Shown piece after piece: positions 60,425 through 64,000 of a stretch of DNA of 64,000 nt. The translations under genes were made by a program, and so were the position numbers. Location: contig NZ_LMUO01000015.1 of assembly GCF_009765905.1 (NCBI RefSeq), forward strand, positions 340,219 through 404,218. Reading direction: 5' to 3'. The DNA is from Mucilaginibacter sp. L196. Lineage in GTDB: Bacteria; Bacteroidota; Bacteroidia; Sphingobacteriales; Sphingobacteriaceae. How positions within the stretch are numbered: the stretch's first letter is position 1; each line of letters starts with the position of its first letter. The notes below the pieces were generated by a model that did not search any database, was not told where the DNA came from, and saw only the letters and a list, made by a program, of their open reading frames with translations.

Positions 60425-60447
60425 TTTGACCCTATCCTCCTCCTTTC
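60425..60447. repeat. 23-base repeat, copy 2
   Basis: Exact match to 17618-17640 (TTTGACCCTATCCTCCTCC and four more bases). Here it sits ten bases before a class F element. Confidence 0.6.
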
Positions 60448-60456
60448 ACTATTTAT

Positions 60457-60542
60457 AGCCCCACCCAACCCTCCCCGGAAGAGAGGGCTTTAAGAAAGAA
60501 TGATTTAAAGTCTCCCCTACCGGGGGAGATTTAGAGGGGGCT
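60457..60542. repeat. Intergenic repeat, class F copy 2 (reverse)
   Basis: AGCCCCACCCAACCCTCCCC at the left and GGGGGAGATTTAGAGGGGGCT-type right end are the reverse complement of the element at 38905-39002. It begins and ends with short inverted AGCCCC/GGGGCT termini. Confidence 0.75.
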
Positions 60543-60544
60543 AA

Positions 60545-62092
60545 TTAATGCGAATCGGATACTGCTTTCTGGCCTTTTCTGAATGGTGCCAGGTATACTA
60601 TTGGTATAGCGCAAAGCATCACCAAACCCACAATCCAATAGGCATCATCATAAGTTAATAGTAAACTCTGCCTGTTAACCATCCCGTCAATAGCGCCGTA
60701 AGCCATGCTTGTAGCATCGGATATTGATTTCCCTTTTGACACGAATAGCTGGATATATTGGTTAAATCTTTCGGTAAAATACGAGTTATAGGGGTTAATG
60801 TTATCTAAAAGGTTATTGCGGTGCATTGCCTGACGAACATGGATCATGGTTGTTAAACCAGCAATACCAAATGAACCACCTAACTGGCGCATCATGTTAT
60901 TTAAGCCGGTACCCTGGCCTACCTCCGCCCCTTTTAAGCCGCCGATAGCCAACGTTGTTAAAGGCACAAAAAGCAGCGCTAAGCCCATACCCCGTATCGC
61001 CAAAGGCCAAAAGAAATCACTTGTGCCGGTTGACAAGGTGGAGTGACTTAACATAGATGAAAAAACATAGAACAAAACCATACCTACGGTAGCCATAAAC
61101 TGTGCGGGTACCCCTTTGTTAAGCATAATACCAACAAAAGGCATCATAATTACTGTAAATAATCCCCCCGGAAATAAAATTTCACCTGTTTGCTGCGCCG
61201 AAAAACCTAACAAGCTTTGACAAAACACCGGGAATACAAATGTTGACCCATATAAACCAACACCTAACACAAACGAGGTAAACATGCCCGCTGAGAAGCT
61301 CCGGTGCCGCATGATCTTAAAGTTGACTATCGGGTATTCGGTACTTAATTCGCGCCATATAAAAAGCAATAGCCCAATTACAGCAGTACAGGTTAACACT
61401 ATAATGTAGGTGGCTGAAAACCAATCGTCATCCTCGCCTTTTTCTAATATAGTTTGCAAACTACCTACTGATATTGCTAATAAAGCAATTCCCCACCAGT
61501 CGATAGGCTTACCCCTACCGTCACTTGGCGTAGCCCTCACAAACAAATAGGTACAGGTGGCTGCAAGGCAACCAACTGGGATATTTACGTAAAATATCCA
61601 GCGCCAGGCGGCATGGTCGGTAATATAGCCGCCGATTGTTGGGCCGATTGTTGGACCAACAATAGCACCTAAACCAAATAAAGCTGTTGCTGTACCCACC
61701 TGCTCGGGCGGCCAGGTTTCTAATAAAATAGCCTGTGCTGTTGAGATGAGGCCGCCCCCGGCAATGCCCTGCAGTACCCTAAAGCCGATGAGCTCATTAA
61801 GGCTATGGGCATTCCCGCATAAAAAAGAAGCGACAGTAAATAGAATTATAGAGGTTAAAAAATAATTCTTCCGCCCAAAAAAACTGCCCAACCAGCCCGA
61901 CATAGGCAATATAATAACGTTTGCCACACTATAACCTGTAACTACCCACGCGGCATCAGTTAAGGTAGCACCCAAATTACCCTGAATTTGAGGGATTGAT
62001 ACGTTTACGATGGTTGTATCTATCAATTCCAGCAATGATGCTGTAATTACAGTAATGGTTATGATCCATTTTTTAAATCCTGTTTCGGCCAT
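60545..62092 (-). CDS. emrB: DHA2-family multidrug efflux permease, EmrB/QacA-like
   Basis: The 515-residue protein has fourteen predicted helices, LLELIDTTIVNVSIPQIQ in helix 1 (motif D1), the GWLGSFFGRK loop (motif A), and the VGPTIGPTIGGYI motif C of drug/proton antiporters. It exports toxic compounds with proton exchange. No HlyD/EmrA adaptor or TolC gene lies beside it. The start is the ATG at 62092, in front of MAETGFKKW. A TetR-type gene follows 172 bases downstream and is a likely regulator. Confidence 0.9.
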   Translation of the reverse strand: MAETGFKKWIITITVITASLLELIDTTIVNVSIPQIQGNLGATLTDAAWVVTGYSVANVIILPMSGWLGSFFGRKNYFLTSIILFTVASFLCGNAHSLNELIGFRVLQGIAGGGLISTAQAILLETWPPEQVGTATALFGLGAIVGPTIGPTIGGYITDHAAWRWIFYVNIPVGCLAATCTYLFVRATPSDGRGKPIDWWGIALLAISVGSLQTILEKGEDDDWFSATYIIVLTCTAVIGLLLFIWRELSTEYPIVNFKIMRHRSFSAGMFTSFVLGVGLYGSTFVFPVFCQSLLGFSAQQTGEILFPGGLFTVIMMPFVGIMLNKGVPAQFMATVGMVLFYVFSSMLSHSTLSTGTSDFFWPLAIRGMGLALLFVPLTTLAIGGLKGAEVGQGTGLNNMMRQLGGSFGIAGLTTMIHVRQAMHRNNLLDNINPYNSYFTERFNQYIQLFVSKGKSISDATSMAYGAIDGMVNRQSLLLTYDDAYWIVGLVMLCAIPIVYLAPFRKGQKAVSDSH

Positions 62093-62496
62093 ATAACAAT
62101 TGTTTATTAATTCCGTATTTGACGATACAAAACTAATCAAACGATTGATTAAAACATATGTTTAAAACGATAAAACAGATTATGGCTTTTTCATGACCGA
62201 TGTATTAAAAACTGAAGCAATTAGCCGAACAGAAAATCATCAAAAGATATATCGTACTTTATCGACAAATAATTGATTTAAATAACTTTAAAAAGTGTGT
62301 TTTTTGTAATTTTTTGATGAAAAAAGCTGCTTTTTAGGGCGATAATTGATCAATTATTGCCCTAAAAAAGGGTGATTTATCACCTTTTTTGTGTGAAAAA
62401 GTTATCTAAAAACGGCCTTTTTAGTGCTTTTAAGGCCGAAAAATGGACTAAAAGTGTATCAAATGTACCAGGTGTTTCACTTGTGCCATGGTACAG
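62093..62496. other. Spacer of 404 bases with three stacked hairpins
   Basis: At 62331-62368 a 38-base palindrome (arms TTTTTAGGGCGATAATTGA and its complement with one wobble pair). At 62371-62384 GGTGA-TTTA-TCACC flanked by A6 and T6. At 62413-62438 CGGCCTT with AAGGCCG. Together they look like a bidirectional terminator cluster behind the phosphatase gene. The rest is AT-rich promoter DNA for the exporter gene. Confidence 0.6.
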
Positions 62497-63129
62497 TTAC
62501 ACCAGATTTTCCCGGATGAAGAATTTTTGGATAGTATCGGGCTTGGTCATCAAGAAGGTTTGGAGTCCTAATTGTTTTGCGGTTTCAAGATGCTGTGGGC
62601 TATCGTCAATAAATAAGGTTTCGGATGGATTAAGGCTATTCTCGTTTAATACCTGCTCAAATATAGCGGCCTCTGGCTTACGTTTGCCGGTAAGGTGAGA
62701 GTAGTAGGTCTTCTCAAAAAATTGATCGTTGTTAGGCATGCCGAATTCACTTTTTAAGTATTCATGCACATAATCGTAATGAATAGCATTGATATTGCTT
62801 AGCAGGAATGTGCGGTATTGGGTTTTCAACTTTAGCAATAGTTCATGATTTCCGGCTGGTATCCCAACAAAAATGGCATTCCAGGCATCGTCGATTTGCC
62901 GATCGGTAAGGTCGGGCTTTTGCGCAAGCTCTCTGATACGGTCGCGAAATGTGGCATTGCTTATCTCGCCACGCTCTAATAAATTAAATACAGGATCTTG
63001 CTGGCGATGCCCGTAAAATTCATCTGCATTGTTGATACCCAGGTTTTTCCATGCTTGCTGCACCTTGGTAAAATCGATATTGAAGATGACGTTGCCATAG
63101 TCGAAGATTATATTTTTAATATTTTGCAT
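62497..63129 (-). CDS. HAD-family phosphatase, YihX-like
   Basis: The 210-residue HAD protein has motif I FDYGNVIFNIDF, where the second Asp of DxD is Gly as in YihX-type sugar phosphatases. It also has motif II LLSNINAIH, Lys in GKRKPEAAIF and motif IV FIDDSPQH. YihX releases phosphate from glucose 1-phosphate, and this enzyme may do the same. I chose the ATG at 63129 in front of QNIKNIIFDYG. It is read away from the tRNA gene. Confidence 0.88.
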   Translation of the reverse strand: MQNIKNIIFDYGNVIFNIDFTKVQQAWKNLGINNADEFYGHRQQDPVFNLLERGEISNATFRDRIRELAQKPDLTDRQIDDAWNAIFVGIPAGNHELLLKLKTQYRTFLLSNINAIHYDYVHEYLKSEFGMPNNDQFFEKTYYSHLTGKRKPEAAIFEQVLNENSLNPSETLFIDDSPQHLETAKQLGLQTFLMTKPDTIQKFFIRENLV

Positions 63130-63195
63130 AATAACTATTGGTAATTTAAGCGCAAATATGTAATATTGCGCCTCGAAAATAAACAAATATTTTCA

Positions 63196-63269
63196 GCGCC
63201 TATAGCTCAGTTGGTTAGAGTAGAAGACTCATAATCTTTTGGTCCCTGGTTCGAGCCCAGGTGGGCGCA
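63196..63269 (+). tRNA. tRNA-Met (anticodon CAT)
   Basis: The acceptor arms GCGCCTA and TGGGCGC pair with one G-U. The D arm is GCTC...GAGT. The anticodon stem GAAGA/TCTTT encloses CTCATAA with anticodon CAT, and the T arm is CCTGG-TTCGAGC-CCAGG. CCA is not encoded. Elongator Met is most likely; an Ile2 tRNA with modified CAT is the alternative. An integrase gene follows, so the 3' end is probably an attachment site. Confidence 0.9.
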
Positions 63270-63310
63270 CTGGAAAACAGACAGCAATGGTCCTGTTTTT
63301 CCTCGGTAAA

Positions 63311-63344
63311 AAGGCCGTTTCTGTAACGGAAACGGCCTTTTTTT
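63311..63344 (+). terminator. Rho-independent terminator after the tRNA
   Basis: AAGGCCGTTTC pairs perfectly with GAAACGGCCTT around loop TGTAACG and is followed by five more T. It ends the tRNA transcript and shields the integrase region. Confidence 0.85.
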
Positions 63345-63492
63345 AATATCTTTGAGTCGGATTTTATTCCACGGCGCTGACACCGTAAAAACTACAAAAC
63401 GTCAGGACTTGCATAATTATTTGTTGAACTTCACGTAAAACCGTCACTATTCCGTCATGACGTTTTTTATGTGGCCTAAAAAAAACAAGATT

Positions 63493-64000
63493 ATGGCAAC
63501 TGTAAATGCTGTGGTTTATGACCAATTTAAAAGGGAGGATGGAACCTTCCATGTACAAATCAAAGTCTTTCACAAAGATGTCCGCCGGTTTATCGAAACC
63601 AACCAATATGTAACGGCCCGGCAACTTGATGAGAACTTAAAAATTAAGGATAAACATATCCTTAAATCGTTAGACGAGACACTAACGGATTATCGAAAGA
63701 CCATTGGCGACCTTGCTCCAAAATTGGACTTTTTTACCTGTGATGATTTAAAAGCCTATTTAATTAACAAAGACAAGGAGGTAGATTTTATTGCCTTTTG
63801 TGCGCAGCACATTGCTTCATTACGGAAAGCTAAAAGAGATGGGACCGCCGATAATCATCGGGCTGTCCGAAACAGCCTTATTGATTATTTTAAAAAGCAA
63901 AACGTATCAATTTTAGAGATTAATTCCGGAATGCTATTCGCCTACGAAAAATGGTTGCAGACCGACCGTACAATGGTGCGGGTTAACCAATTAGGTAAGG
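63493..64000 (+). CDS. Tyrosine recombinase (phage-type integrase), N-terminal part, runs off the window
   Basis: The frame stays open from 63493 to the window end (169 residues seen). The N-terminus MATVNAVVYDQFKREDGTF with a following strand pair is the arm-site DNA-binding domain of Bacteroidota integrases. Residues about 80-169 form the SAM-like core-binding domain (DFIAFCAQHIASLRKAKRDG, SVLEINSGMLFAYEKWL). The catalytic domain lies outside. An in-frame ATG 24 bases earlier (63469) is the other start. Confidence 0.85.
   Translation, partial: MATVNAVVYDQFKREDGTFHVQIKVFHKDVRRFIETNQYVTARQLDENLKIKDKHILKSLDETLTDYRKTIGDLAPKLDFFTCDDLKAYLINKDKEVDFIAFCAQHIASLRKAKRDGTADNHRAVRNSLIDYFKKQNVSILEINSGMLFAYEKWLQTDRTMVRVNQLGK

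Larger units (their letters stand above)
63262..64000 (+). mobile_element. Left end of an element integrated at the tRNA-Met gene
   Basis: A tyrosine recombinase gene starts about 220 bases after a tRNA gene and points away from it, the classic layout of a tRNA-integrated island or conjugative element. The right end and the second attachment site lie beyond the window, so its size and cargo are unknown. Confidence 0.6.

Noticed and set aside
62372..62698. 108-codon plus-strand frame opposite the YihX-like gene
   Set aside because: It overlaps the phosphatase on the other strand and starts in the hairpin cluster; the product has no family trait.
63364..63624. 86-codon minus-strand frame near the tRNA
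   Set aside because: It is the complement of the integrase start, which has clear domain motifs.

Overview
The window looks like a chromosome segment of a Bacteroidota bacterium, most likely Sphingobacteriaceae and close to Mucilaginibacter or Pedobacter. I infer this from five things: TAnnTTTG-type -7 boxes with few Shine-Dalgarno sites, many secreted glycoside hydrolases, a flexirubin-type pigment cluster with a Flavobacterium-like tyrosine ammonia-lyase, a Bacteroidota-type integrase, and families of palindromic intergenic repeats. No database search was possible, so family names come from motif recognition.

Layout. (1) 1-7.9 kb: carbohydrate-active enzymes, namely the tail of a CE2-like esterase, a GH2 exo-glucosaminidase-like enzyme, a GH3 beta-glucosidase and a GH-D clan alpha-galactosidase-like enzyme. 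No SusC/SusD pair is present. (2) 8-10.6 kb: an AraC-family regulator followed by two short-chain dehydrogenases, with a 21-bp-phased direct repeat in the promoter region that suits an AraC operator. (3) 10.9-19 kb: type-B carboxylesterase, GH25 lysozyme, imelysin-like/diheme cytochrome c peroxidase fusion, phosphoesterase lipoprotein, a tiny Pro/His-rich secreted peptide and an alpha/beta esterase. (4) 19.1-37.4 kb: a flexirubin-type aryl polyene/dialkylresorcinol cluster in three transcription blocks (plus, minus, plus). Tyrosine ammonia-lyase and an AMP-ligase make and load the aryl starter. Three complete ketosynthases, two degenerate ketosynthase-like proteins, a dehydratase, a FabI-like reductase and two acyl carrier proteins build the polyene. 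DarB and DarA make the resorcinol, a BtrH-like protein may join the two parts, a PPTase activates the carriers, and an ABC transporter may export the product. (5) 37.7-44.2 kb: lipid-linked sugar genes (GT2, EmrE-like, DUF2304, DPM1-like), a ferritin-like protein, a large STAND-like NTPase and an unknown. (6) 44.2-57 kb: a Wzx/Wzy/Wzc exopolysaccharide locus with five glycosyltransferases or polymerases and four left-handed beta-helix acyltransferases. (7) 57.4-63.1 kb: RRM protein, GH87-like glucanase with a TetR regulator, a DHA2 exporter and a YihX-like phosphatase. (8) 63.2-64 kb: a tRNA with anticodon CAT followed by the start of a tyrosine recombinase. This is the left end of an integrated element that runs out of the window.

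The intergenic spaces hold several distinct families of inverted repeats. They sit mostly at operon ends, but also inside the pigment operon. One family is unusual: short hairpins with an invariant GTG-AGGA-CAC core whose outer stems differ in sequence yet stay fully paired.
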